NCBI GenBank assembly: GCA_030704615.1
Contig: CM060731.1
Location: 7,502,001 to 7,566,000, forward strand
Direction of reading: 5' to 3'
DNA: 64,000 bases
From: Takakia lepidozioides
Taxonomy: Eukaryota > Streptophyta > Takakiopsida > Takakiales > Takakiaceae
Under the pieces are notes generated by a model that searched no databases, was not told the origin of the DNA, and saw only the letters and a program-made list of their open reading frames with translations. A program made the translations under genes and the position numbers. Positions within the stretch are counted from its first letter, which is position 1; every line of letters begins with the position of its first letter. Of the stretch, positions 1 through 11,039 are shown piece after piece.

Positions 1-3000
1 CTCCTGGTCCTGCCATACCTCCATGGCTTGCCCGACAAATCACAAAGAATGTCCTTCTCTCCCACATGGTTGAACAGGACGTTATACTCTAGTGGATCAA
101 CTGTGGAATCAACAAGTCTTCCTGCTTCACGTAATTTGAATTTCGAATGTTCCTTCACGAAGCAAAATGCCTGAAAGATAAGAGTCTGCAGAGAAGGAAA
201 TGAAAACGTCAGAGGTGGCCTACATGTACAGGGGCAATTTCGGCCCAGAAATTGACATAGCAGAGGAGAACCACAGCATACCTTCTGGCCATCGTTGAGA
301 AGACCCTGCGTGTTGATGCAAGTCCAGATCTTTTTCAGGATGGGTGCTGCACTTCTCCCCGTCCATACTTTGATATCATTCTCAGTGACTTCTCCATCGG
401 CTGCTAGCACAACAACACAGCCAACGTCGTCCAACATGTTGGCTGCGAACCCGAATGTGTGGCTCCAGTATCGTTCGTCGTACTTGTTCCACTAGGGAAC
501 TGAGCCCAGCCCCAGTATCTCCTGCCCATCCGGGATATCCACAAGGATCATGTCGATGGAGGCTTTCACCGCCCTGCCCCCGACTGTGCTCTTTTTGCCG
601 TGGCTCATTGCCACAAAATACTCCATCATCTTTGTGTAGCCAGGAGTGTCCTCCATATCATTGCCAGTGGCCTTCCTCTTCCCCTTCCCCTGGTGGGCCT
701 CGATCGCCTTCCTCAAACTCGTTATCTCCAGCCTTCTGGTCAGAGCAGTTAGGAAATTTTCATTAACACACTCCACAATTGTGGGTGTTTTGAGGACTTC
801 CCTGCCCGCAATCTGCACCGCACGGTAGGGTCTGCCAGGTGCATCCTCGTATAGTGATCTCTTCGCAGCCGACCCCCCGGAGCGCTGGCCCTTGTGAATT
901 TTCGGACGAGGTGTGGCCCCCTGGGTGTTTTCCTGCTGGAAATCGTCGTCCGAATCCTCCTCATCTGGCTGACTGTGTTGCTGCTTCTTCTTCTTGGGTG
1001 TGGGGGTCTTCGTCTCTTGCCCCTGTTTGCGCGTTCTTTTCTTCCTGTCCTTGGGCTGCTCAGCTGCCTGCTTCTCCATCTGCTCCTTCGCCAACGCTGC
1101 CGCCTTGGCTGACTTTCTCAGTGCTTTCTGCTTGGCTGCCTCCTCTGCTTTCAGTCTTTCCGCGTCCTCTGGTTGGGGATCCGATTGCGCCTTCATAGCC
1201 CTGGCATTCGCTTCCTTCTTCAAGTTAACCTCCGAGAGGTCAACGGTCCCACTTGGGAGATCCACATACCAGGGGCAGTTTACCAAATGCTCGGCATGCC
1301 ACTCCTTCGCCATTACTTCTGTGTACATCGTTCCACGACCTCCAGGTGTCCTCCACGCCAGGAAGAATGGTGGAACCCTTTGAATGGCTCCGGACGGAAT
1401 GAGTGCAAAGTTTATGTACCTGCAATCACGAGGCAGTTCAACAAAAATCATTCTACCGATGCATCATGCAAGTGGAAGTTGTCAATGCACAAGGTATTTC
1501 GGCACCGAAATACGGAGTGGACCGTGCCCCAATTACCCAGAACTCACATCTTGCAGAGGTATATTTCGGCGCCGCAATATCCATCGCTGCTTAACCAAAT
1601 CATCTAAACTGCAAATAGGGGGATGCATTGTCAGCAGATTACCTGAACAGGACACGCATTGCCGCTTTGTCGGCACCCTCCTGCTCTTTGATGTATACGC
1701 TGCGTCTTGCCTTTGCAATTTCTCTGAAAAAGAGGTTTGCGAAGCGCCCTCGCCACGACTGCACGTAGTTCTCCATTGTCTCAGGCTTCGTCCAGTCGAT
1801 CTGTAACTTGAAAGTGGTGGTGTTGCAGTCCAATTGCTCCTGGGCGTGGGTCAGTACCTGCATCATGGCAGGTTTCCAAAACATTCATGATTTTGAAATT
1901 GCGACGATGTCCAACACAGAATAGGAGAAAATTATACCTGATGCCACCAAGTCATGACATTGAGCCAGTCGTTCATTTTGTCGTCTGTTGGCTCGATGGG
2001 AAAGTGGTACAACAGCTTCGTGTTTGTATGGCCGTTCCAGATTCGCAGCCACCTCGTCTGCAGCCACCTCACATCGGTCAGACAAGAGCTCCAACATAAG
2101 AATCGCGAGAAGTCACAAAACAAGAATAAACACATGCTTACCTTCTCCGCCGGCTCAACACAGGACACTGCGATGTGATGAAGTTTCTCCATGGACATTT
2201 CCGGTTTCATGGGTCTGGAGTAATGCAGTCCTATCTCCGCCAGGAACTCGGCACCAAGACCAGGGTCAGCGATTGCAACTTGCTTAACAAGTTTGGACCT
2301 GTACTTGGTCCGGGATTGCTTCCCTGCCTGCACAATATGACTCTCTATCGACGCGTCCGCCTTGTTGGGGGCATCATTCTCAAAGAATTGCCTTTTGGCA
2401 TAGGCCAAGTCATCCCTGATGTTCGTCTGCATTCCCATACCCAGCAGATACAGTCAGGCCACGGATCCCTGCAACAAATAACATTAAATTGATACTGAAA
2501 TTTGAGATGAACCTCACCGAATAGAGGATCTCCACCATGGCGTCCAGTGTTGGTCGGTACCAGGTGCGATCTGCTTTCGCTAGGGACTTCCTGTACAGCT
2601 CGGGATCGAGGGACTTTTGGAAGTCCGTCAGCGGAGCTGTCCCCACTTCTTGCACTCTGTAGAGCGTATGTGCCAGATGAGTTTCCACGAAGGCCCTCTC
2701 TGTTACCCTGCCATGGAGAAAAAAAACAACATGAAAATATGATTTCGGCACAACAATCCAATTTCCAGTTCATAGAGTGCATGACAGTGGTGAACATTGC
2801 CTATTTCGGCGCCGCAATAGGCAGTACACAAGGATGTAATTGTATACTTACAGATTTATATCCGCCATGGCACCCTTCAACAGTCCTCTGTCCCTGACGT
2901 CCACCTTCACGACAATGCAGTCCACCATGTAATGCCAACTGATATCTTGCGGATGCATTTCAGCAATGTACTCTGTCCAGGCAAGCATCCTGTGGTTCCC

Positions 3001-4122
3001 GTCCCAAACGAAGAACATCTTCCCTTCCATGTGTGCGAATGTGGGATTAGTCTTCAGATAGGCTTCAAACTCGGCATTAACAGTGTGCCAGTGGGGGCCC
3101 CAATTCTGAAGCTCCTCTGCAGTGGGGCCCCTTGTGACACCCTGGTCATTCTCAATGGAAACGTAGAATGCTGCCGACCCCCGTCTGTACCCTTCTCTGA
3201 AGTTGTGCTTCAGTCGATCGATATCCCCTGGCAGTGCTTGCCTTACAACTGGAAGGCTTACCATGCGACACAAAGGAACTTTAAGGTTCTCGGGATACAC
3301 CATGGAGCCCAAAACGCGGCCTATGTTGCTATGAGTCTCTGCCAGCAACCTGTTTGCTGCTATGTTCATGTCTCGTGCGCTCATGAGCATACCCGCCACC
3401 AGTTTCTTACTTGTATCACCTCTGTCACTTCCCTCACTCCTCTCACCAGCCTGTGTACTGTCTTGGAGGTTTTGCTCCTCCGCAAGCTCCAGCAGGTTCT
3501 GATCGTCGCCAAGTCGTACCACGTTATCGTCCTCTCCTTCTGTCAGTTGAATGGGCCGCCCTTCTGCAGATCCGACTCCCACATCTCCAGCGGCCTCCAC
3601 CACATCTGTGTTTTCTGAAATTGACTGCAAACCCAATATCTCCGCTTCCAGTCTCCCTAGGGGTTTTACTGGCGAAGCCATGGGCTCCTTCTGCTTTCTC
3701 GGCTTCCGAACTCTAGGTGGGCTTTTCGGAGGCGATATCCGAGGTGTTGAATGAGGACTCGTCTGCCTCGATGCACTTCCACCTTGTGAGCGCAGCACCC
3801 GGGCAGGAGTATCCAAAGTTGACTGTGTTGCCTCGCCCCCTGCGATCCCTCCCCAGCTCCCATGTCAAACAAACAGGAAAACATGAGACACTGCACGCCA
3901 AAACAAAGGTGTAAAAGGAATATTGCGTATGGAGTGCTTCACATCCGCGAAGCACGAATCTCTCACTGGTGGGCGATCCGAGTCTCCGGATAACGACGTC
4001 TGCATTTCATGCATGAGACGGAGCTTAAGTCGTGTCGTCGGCGGCTTCCCAAAATCCCGCGTCCTCCTCTTTGCCGGAGTCACCTGACCTTCCACAAACT
4101 CTATGCTACCACTATGCCGCAT
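1..4122 (-). CDS. Multi-exon gene with ParB-like GNHR motif, 3' end off window
   Basis: I assembled eight exons from GT-AG sites with matching phase: 4122-3967, 3822-2852, 2707-2518, 2426-2142, 2057-1938, 1857-1643, 1452-282 and 185 to the edge, about 1,097 codons so far. The start is the ATG at 4122. The exon-2 reading frame has no ATG of its own, so the upstream exon is needed. The N-terminus is Ser/Pro/Lys-rich. Around residues 325-340 lies WDGNHRMLAW, which resembles the G-x-H-R signature of the ParB/sulfiredoxin fold. Residues from about 720 on hold a long Lys/Ala/Glu-rich, probably coiled and nuclear-localising segment with a PKKKKQQ stretch. A TAG at 492-494 interrupts exon 7. The frame stays open on both sides, so this is either a nonsense mutation or a 78-bp intron (GTGAAA...CCCTAG). 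Function unknown. It may be a domesticated or mobile-element gene; I cannot tell. Exon edges are predictions. Confidence 0.6.
492..494 (-). other. In-frame TAG inside exon 7
   Basis: The reading frame of exon 7 meets TAG here, yet it continues open and protein-like downstream to a good donor at 281/282 (AAG|GTATGC). The bases before it, CAGTTCCCTAG, could also be a splice acceptor, with a phase-0 donor at GCG|GTGAAA 78 bp upstream. Transcript data would decide between these. Confidence 0.6.
1453..1642 (-). repeat. Two GGCGCC-type palindromes inside an intron
   Basis: The intron between exons 6 and 7 of the left-edge gene holds two copies of the palindrome family: GGTATTTCGGCACCGAAATAC near 1494-1514 (one centre mismatch) and ATATTTCGGCGCCGCAATAT near 1560-1579. 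They lie about 65 bp apart, the same spacing as in the large array at 5.4-6.3 kb. Intron 2851-2708 holds a comparable pair near 2743 and 2800. Confidence 0.7.
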
Positions 4123-4526
4123 AAGGAGAGGAAACGCAGGAGAATGTCACTGCAGAAGGGCAAGGAGCGAGAGACCGAAGCGGTGGAACATGCAACCACT
4201 ATGCACGAGCAGATGCGTAAGCAGCCACGTCTCCCGAAGCGTTGCCACCGTCCACCACTTTCTGCCGTATGGGTGATGAAGAGATTGTGACCCCTGACAC
4301 GTTCGCACGGATGAAGTCGACTGGAACACGACGCGTGCCAGTTCCAGCCACCAGTGTATGACGGTTTATCCGAATTGCCGCACCGAAATACGTTCCGTTC
4401 ACCGGATGCGGTTCCCGGAGCAGCCGACATTGAATGAAATATCCGCACATCATGAAACCCAACCGCCATGAAAATCCCCTGCATATGACATTCAACAGTC
4501 AGGTCGGTACGTTTCATCAGCGGACG
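4123..4526. other. No assignable gene; upstream region of left-edge gene
   Basis: This is the probable 5' flank of the minus-strand gene that starts at 4122. Short ORFs on both strands show no recognisable domain. One isolated, decayed palindrome (CGCACCGAAATACG) lies near 4381. Confidence 0.4.
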
Positions 4527-6310
4527 GATGAATTTCGGCGCCGAAATTCATCCTATTCAAGTGCTTTCATACACAAACTTACAAATTTCGGCGCCGCAAT
4601 TCATCGCTTCCCAAGTCCTCATTCGTCATGAGCAAACCTGTCAGTGGGATATCGGAGCCGGAATTAATTCCGGGACAACGGAAACGGCTGCACTTCGGCA
4701 CATTTCATCCATATTTCGGCGCCGAAATTCATTACGAATATGTCCGTCCGCGCGTAGACGAGGTGAAATCATCCATATTTCGGCGCCGAAATTCATCGCT
4801 TCCCAAGTCCTCATTCGTCATGAGCAAACCTGTCGGTGGGATATCGGAGCCGGAATTAATTCCGGGACAACGGAAACGGCTGCACTTCGGCACATTTCAT
4901 CCATATTTCGGCGCCGAAATTCATTACGAATATGTCCGTCCGCGCGTAGACGAGGTGAAATCATCCATATTTCGGCGCCGAAATTCATCCAGAGCGAAGA
5001 CTAAATCGGCACGATGCTATGCTTTGCCGCCATCATTGCCCCTGACGGATGCTGTCCATGCCTGTTGGACTTGTCATTTCTGGACATTTAACTATAATTT
5101 CGGCGCCGAAATTATACTTTATGTGCGGCAACGTCCCGTGCGAAAAAGACCACTTCATGGATACTGTCGGTTTCAAATGAAAAAAAACGGCTTAAATGCA
5201 ATTAATTTTGACAGAAGTGGTTTAATATGCCGATTTCTCCATTAAATGCAGAATATTCCTGTTATATTCGTCGGAACGGGGTATTTCCAACGATTTACGG
5301 AAAATTATCATCCAAAAGCAAAAAGTAAGTGCCGGGTTTGGACGAATTTCGGCGCCGAAATTCATCCGTCGCATAGAAAATGTAATATTAGAGTTACTCA
5401 TTGCGGACAGTAAGGATGAATTTCGGCGCCGAAATTGATCCATTTCAAAGAAAAATAAATATTGGATGGAAGGCATTGGATGAATTTCGGCGCCGAAATC
5501 CGGCGCTAAAACCCTGAAAAAAATTTGGAGGGATGAAGTCGGCTGAATTTCGGCGCCGAAATTCATTGCTCGCGAAGGAAAATAAAAAAATTCGGGAGGA
5601 CTTCGGATGAATTTCGGCGCCGAAATTCATTGCTCGCGAAGGAAAATAAAAAATATCTCCTGGACTTGGAATGAATTTCGGCGCCGAAATTCAATGCTCG
5701 CGAAGAAAAAAAAAAAAATCGGGAGGATTTTGGTTGAATTTCGGTGCCGAAATTCATTGCTCTCGAAGAAAAAGGAAAATTAAAAGGGAGTACTTGGATG
5801 AGATTCGGCGCCAAAGTTCATCTGTCGCAAAGAAAAATAAAAACAGAAAGGACTTCCGATGAATTCTGGCACCGAAATCCATACGCAGGGCAGCAGAATT
5901 AGGGTCGGAAAAGGAGATGAAGAATGAATTTCGGCGCCGAAATACATCCATTCTGCCGAATCAGGATTACTGTCATTCGGAAGTCGGCACCGATATCCGG
6001 ACACGTGGTCAATCACGACTGTAATCAGCAACACATTTATCCGTATTTTGGCATCTAAATTCAACCCATATGTGCAGATACAATTTAATGAAGAAGAAGT
6101 TCATCCGAATTTCGGCACCGAAATCCATCCGTTGGGTGCTTGGTCAGTTTAATGAGGTAAACAAATTACGATTTCTGTTGCCAGAATTCATCCCTTGGCT
6201 TCCAAAGCTGTTACATGACAGAGATGTTCATCCAGATTTCGGTGCCGAAATTCATGGGAAGGCCTGATTTATTGTACCCCAAGTGGTTGTACATTACAAT
6301 TCAGGCACCA
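4527..6310. repeat. GGCGCC palindrome array I (about 62-66 bp spacing)
   Basis: About 22 copies of the perfect palindrome GAATTTCGGCGCCGAAATTC or close variants lie here. Centres fall near 4540, 4595, 4722, 4786, 4914, 4978, 5106, 5352, 5425, 5488, 5554, 5616, 5680, 5744, 5806, 5867 and 5931, with weaker ones near 5985, 6049, 6109, 6170, 6233 and 6300. From 5480 on the spacing is regular at about 62-65 bp, with AT-rich spacers such as GCTCGCGAAGGAAAATAAAA. Copies are near perfect on the left and decay to the right. The palindrome is open in several frames on both strands, which creates spurious repetitive ORFs here. No coding role is supported. Confidence 0.9.
4603..4985. repeat. 192-bp tandem duplication within array I
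   Basis: Two nearly identical 192-bp units lie head to tail; the marker CCAAGTCCTC occurs at 4611 and 4803. Each unit carries two GGCGCC palindromes about 64 bp apart plus a unique spacer with a second small palindrome (CCGGAATTAATTCCGG). The near identity points to a recent duplication. Confidence 0.85.
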
Positions 6311-6506
6311 AATATCCGATGTGAACTTGCTGTTTTCGTCCGTTTTTTTAACGTACGTTACACACCTTCATCTTTACGTGCACTGATCACCCATCATGTT
6401 GGATACGGAATCCTCCAGAAAATCATTTGTGTTATACCACACTAGGCCTTCTTTGCGCACAAGCTTGCCGTTGTTGGGATTTTAAGAGCAACCCACCTCG
6501 CACAAA

Positions 6507-7385
<879 letters not shown>

Positions 7386-7495
7386 TAGCAGGGCCAGACG
7401 GACTCCTGCCCCAAAATATATATTATAATAGTGCTAAAACAAACATTGTATCTAGCTTAGCACCAGCACACTAGATAATGGTCATCTCTCTCGAG

Positions 7496-7850
7496 TGATA
7501 AACAAGCTAAAGACACACACTCTCCACACAAGAAACAACATGAATCCATCGCTATCACTCTTAAAAACAGAAGTCGAGCCAGGGGCACCCCAAGCTACAG
7601 GGACTCCACCCCACAACAACCTACACTCCCATCATAAGCACTCTCAGTCCTAAACGATGCGGGAGCTCGGTCGCGCAGGCTCAACTCGAGAGAGATGAGC
7701 TGCGCGACTGCCGCTCTCGTGAAGATAAGACGGGTCAGGTGTCAAACTAAACTTGACACCTGATTTAACACTTGACCTAAATCCAAGTGTTAAATACAAA
7801 TAACTAGCTTTATTCTAGCTAGTTTCACACTGTGCTTATTTAACTTGACA
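7496..7850 (-). mobile_element. Inverted partial LTR of the 47-55 kb gypsy family
   Basis: This 355-bp stretch is the reverse complement of 55004-55360: TGTCAAGTTAAATAAGCAC at 7850 through to GCTTGTTTATCA at 7496, including the tail-to-tail 'caagtgttaaat' motifs. The last 85 bp of the LTR at 55.4 kb are missing, and unrelated sequence follows. On its outer side it abuts the GGCGCC array at TACCT (7851-7855). Confidence 0.85.
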
Positions 7851-8770
7851 TACCTGCTGGATGGAAATTCGGCGCCGGATTTCCATCCATCCGCGATTCG
7901 AGTTACCTGCAAGATGGAAATTCGGCGCCAGATTCCATCCATCCGGGATTCGAATTACCTGCAGGATGGAAATTCGGCGCCGAATATCCTTACGCCAGCG
8001 ATCCGACTTACCTGCTGGATGGAAATTCGGCGCATGATTTCCATCCATCCGGGATTCGAATTACCTGCAGGATGGAAATTCGGCGCCGGATCTCCATCCA
8101 TCCGCTCTCCGACCAACCTTGCGGATGGAAATCCGGCGCCGGATCTCCATCCATCCGCCTCCGAATTACCTGCTTGAAGGAAATTTCGCGCGCTGTCCTA
8201 CCTACGCGGATGGAAATCCGGCGCCAGATTTCCATCTATCCGCTTCCGAATTACCTGCGTGAGGGAAATTCGGCGCGCCGCCCTACCGAATTTGCAGCGT
8301 CGACTTACCTGGAGGATGGAAATCCGGCGCCGGATTTCCATCCATCCGCTCTTCGAATTAGCTGCACGACGGAATTTTTGCGCGCCGACTTAGCTGGCGG
8401 ATGGAAATCCGGCGCCGGATTTCCATCCATCCGCTCTTCGAATTACCTGCATGACGGAAATTTTGCGCGCCGACTTACCTGGAGGATGGAAATCCGTTGC
8501 CGGATTTCCATCCATCCGCGCTCCAAATTACCTGCATGACGGAAATTTTGTACCTGGCGGATGGAAATCATGCGCCGGATTTCCATCCATCCGCTCTTCG
8601 AATTACCTGCATGACGGAAATTTTGCGCGCCGACTTAGCTGGCGGATGGAAATCCGGCGCCGGATTTCCATCCATCCGCTCTTCGAATTACCTGCATGAC
8701 AGAAATTTTGCGCGTCGACTTACCTGGCGGATAGAAATCCGCCATCCATCCGCTCTTCGAATTACCTGCA
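7851..8770. repeat. GGCGCC palindrome array II (GGATGG-flanked)
   Basis: About 15 units of 50-90 bp lie here. Each carries a palindrome such as GAAATCCGGCGCCGGATTTC flanked by GGATG/CATCC, so the inverted arms reach about 13 bp per side, followed by a spacer ending in ATTACCTGC. Several units also carry a GAAATTTTGCGCGCCGACTT variant. The outer parts are more uniform than the spacers. Long ORFs across the array arise from the repeat and are not coding. Confidence 0.9.
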
Positions 8771-9195
8771 TCACTGGAAAAATGGCGCCGAATTTCCGAT
8801 TTTGGTGCCAGTCAGATCTGGTACTTAGCCATTTTCGGCCCCGAACTGGAAAATGGCGCCGAAAAAAAAAAAAAAAAACAAAAACGCCATTTTTCTTGTT
8901 CGGGGCCGAAAACGGCTAAGTCCCAGATCTGACTGGCACCAAAATCGGAAATTCGGCGCCAATTTTCCAGTTCTAGGCCCAGTCAGATCTGGGACTTAGC
9001 CATTTTCGGCCCCGACCAGGAAAAGTGGCGCCGAAAAAAAAAAAAAAAAAAAAAAAAAACGCCATTTTTCCTGTTCGGGGCCGAAAACGGCTAAGTCCCA
9101 GATCTGATTGGCACCAAAATCGGAAATTCGGCGCCATTTTTCCAGTTCTGGGCCCAGTCAGATCTGGGACTTAGCCATTTTCGGCCCTGGACTGG

Positions 9196-9238
<43 letters not shown>

Positions 9239-9395
9239 GGCATTTTTCCAGTTCGGGGCCGAAAACGGCTAAGTCCCAGATCTGACTGGCACCAAAATCG
9301 GAAATTCGGCGCCATTTTTCCAGTTCTGGACCCAGTCAGATATGGGACTTAGCCATTTTCGGGCCCAACCTAGGAAAATGGTGGCGAAAATGGTT
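8771..9395. repeat. Three fold-back units with poly(A) loops
   Basis: Three consecutive units of about 176 bp (period markers near 8951, 9127 and 9303) each consist of two inverted arms of about 75 bp around a homopolymer loop. The left arm runs from GGCGCC through CAGTCAGATCTGGGACTTAG and TTTTCGGCCCCG. The loop is a run of 18 to about 45 A. The right arm is the reverse complement (CGGGGCCGAAAACGGCTAAG, CCCAGATCTGACTGGCACC). Strong hairpins are expected in single-stranded DNA or in a transcript. Confidence 0.9.
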
Positions 9396-9553
9396 TACGA
9401 GTGAGTGGTCGCATTGTAAGTTGCCTCCTGATTTTGTGAGGCACCTCCTCTCGCTCTTTTATTTCATTGAAAGACCGTTTCTGCTTCTGCTGGTATTGAC
9501 ATTCTTCAAGTGGATTTGTTCTTACTGTAGGAGGGACGTCTACACCGCAGTTC

Positions 9554-9961
9554 ATGGGCAGGAGGAACGTGCATTTTTTTGCCAGGGGAGATTTCATGCC
9601 TAGTCCAGAAATGGACTACATCATTCATACTTATGTTGCCCGGCTTGCTTCCATGTCCATTAGGAGGTGTTCCGAACCTAGTCGTGTACAACAGATTTTA
9701 GACGAGGCAAACCTCAAGAAAATGAAGATGAGGGAGGAGACAACAGCTATTAGAGCCCGTCAGGCTTATAGATTTGTCTTGGATTCAGCTGAGGAAAGTG
9801 GGGGAGAAGATGCAGAAGATTCCCAGGAGGTGAGGTGGACAGTCCCCCAAGAGGATGGGATTTTTGAGAGGCATAGTGGAACTGATGCATCACAGAGCTC
9901 GGAGGATGAGGGGGATGAGGAAGAAGGTGGGGCAAGTTCCTCGGAGGGTGTAGGAGAGTAG
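9554..9961 (+). CDS. Unknown acidic protein (135 aa)
   Basis: The ORF starts at ATG 9554; the internal Met in MPSPEMDYII (about residue 15) is an alternative start. Residues 20-75 are basic and helix-rich (SRVQQILDEANLKKMKMREE). The C-terminal half is strongly acidic and Ser-rich (SEDEGDEEEGGASSSEG). A possible poly(A) signal AATAAA lies at 10025, 64 bp after the stop. I do not recognise the family. It could be the N-terminal acidic part of a lost transposase or an orphan ORF. It lies just outside the fold-back array. Confidence 0.35.
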   Translation: MGRRNVHFFARGDFMPSPEMDYIIHTYVARLASMSIRRCSEPSRVQQILDEANLKKMKMREETTAIRARQAYRFVLDSAEESGGEDAEDSQEVRWTVPQEDGIFERHSGTDASQSSEDEGDEEEGGASSSEGVGE

Positions 9962-10024
9962 TGCCCATTCCGGCTATGACAGTTAGAACACACTTGTATA
10001 GACGTGGCTTGCCACAAAATTTGC

Positions 10025-10030
10025 AATAAA
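10025..10030 (+). promoter_or_regulatory. Candidate poly(A) signal AATAAA
   Basis: AATAAA in the context TTGCAATAAAATGTTGCATT lies 64 bp downstream of the ORF ending at 9961. It fits a 3' end for that ORF, but such hexamers are common by chance. Confidence 0.3.
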
Positions 10031-10125
10031 ATGTTGCATTTCAAGTCCACTGGTGCCACATTCCAACTTCACATGACCCTATTTCCGTGCCTCCTAACCC
10101 TATTTCCGTGGACTCACAATGGTCT

Positions 10126-10180
10126 GCTCATGTTTTTTTTTTTTCCGCTCATGCTCATGCCGCTCATGAAATAGCAGCCC
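10126..10180. repeat. CTCATG repeat element, copy 1
   Basis: This is a short cluster of GCTCATG / CCGCTCATGC units around a T-rich stretch, ending in CCGCTCATGAAATAGC followed by a C-run and GAGGG. The same ending recurs at 59.7 kb and, inverted, at 38.04 kb. It looks like one end of a small fold-back element. Confidence 0.6.
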
Positions 10181-10789
10181 CCCCCCCCCCGAGGGCATGA
10201 GGGAGAAGTTTGGCAAAGGTGAGAAAAACGATGTGGTCACTCGGCTAGTCTCTCCATTGCATGGGCTCGGCCATGTGGTGGTAACTGACAATTATTTCAC
10301 ATCATGTCACCACAATTGTTGCATGATATGACTTTGCTTGGGACATGGGCCACTGGCACTGTAAGGCTCAATGCCCCCTTCCTTGACTTGCTTGTCCAAT
10401 TCCACTTGACTGCCAAGCAAAGAGACATTTGGTGGCAAATGCATAGTAGTCGACAAGTTGCTGCTTGTTTGTGGTAGGATAAGAAATGTGTGTTCATGGT
10501 GTCATCCGCATCTCGGCCAGCATTAGGGCCGAATCCACTTGTGATGGTTAGAAGTTTTGTAGGGAATGCCAGGGTGCAGGTGCCTTCTGTTCCAATGCAT
10601 GCTCAGTACTAAACTTACATGCATGGTGTAGATGTCTAGGACCAGTCGCGAGGTGCATATAGCATGTAGCTGAAGACTCACAAATGGGTGGCATAAAGTG
10701 TTTTTTTTCCTTTTGGACATCACGATTGTCAATTCTTATCTCTTGCAAGTCTCTCACATGTGTTGGATGGGGTTGCGTGGGATGACCCA

Positions 10790-11036
10790 TCTTGAGTTTT
10801 CACTGGCCTTGGCACACAGTCTCACGTCACCTGCCACACTTGCTGTGCGCCCGATTCGTGCCACAGTGTTGACGACCTCGCCTTTTCGCTGGCATTCCTC
10901 TTTGTACAGTCCGCTTCGCCCTGTGTGCACTCAATGTGGGTTGCGTACCTATTACTTTTGTCCCGGTCAGTGTGATAATGCATTCTTGTGTCTTGGTTCT
11001 TGTTGGCGTGAAGCACATCTCGTCCGGAGTCGGTGA
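10790..11036 (+). pseudogene. piggyBac-like C-terminal zinc-finger fragment
   Basis: The frame encodes CTQCGLRTYYFCPGQCDN followed by AFLCLGSCWREAH: a Cys-rich C-terminus with the spacing of the ring-type finger that ends piggyBac-family transposases (C-x2-C ... C-x3-C ... C-x3-C ... H). The preceding segment (SPFRWHSSLYSPLRPV) also suits the linker before that finger. The catalytic region is not seen here. A second piggyBac fragment in this window (59.7-60.2 kb) makes the call more credible. Confidence 0.45.
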
Positions 11037-11039
11037 ACT

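Noticed and set aside
4528-5245. Overlapping 158- and 205-codon ORFs
   Set aside because: They are produced by the GGCGCC palindrome and the 192-bp duplication; three frames give equally long, equally repetitive products.
4527-6310. CRISPR-like appearance (short palindromic repeats at regular spacing)
   Set aside because: Eukaryotic context, no cas genes, spacers are related to each other, and repeats decay along the array.
4527-6310. E2F-type binding sites (TTTSSCGC)
   Set aside because: The palindrome reads TTTCGGCGCC, which has one base too many between the T-run and CGC to fit the E2F consensus.
8072-8919. Repetitive ORFs of 140-155 codons across array II
   Set aside because: Palindrome array, with similar length in other frames and on the other strand; no protein-like conservation.
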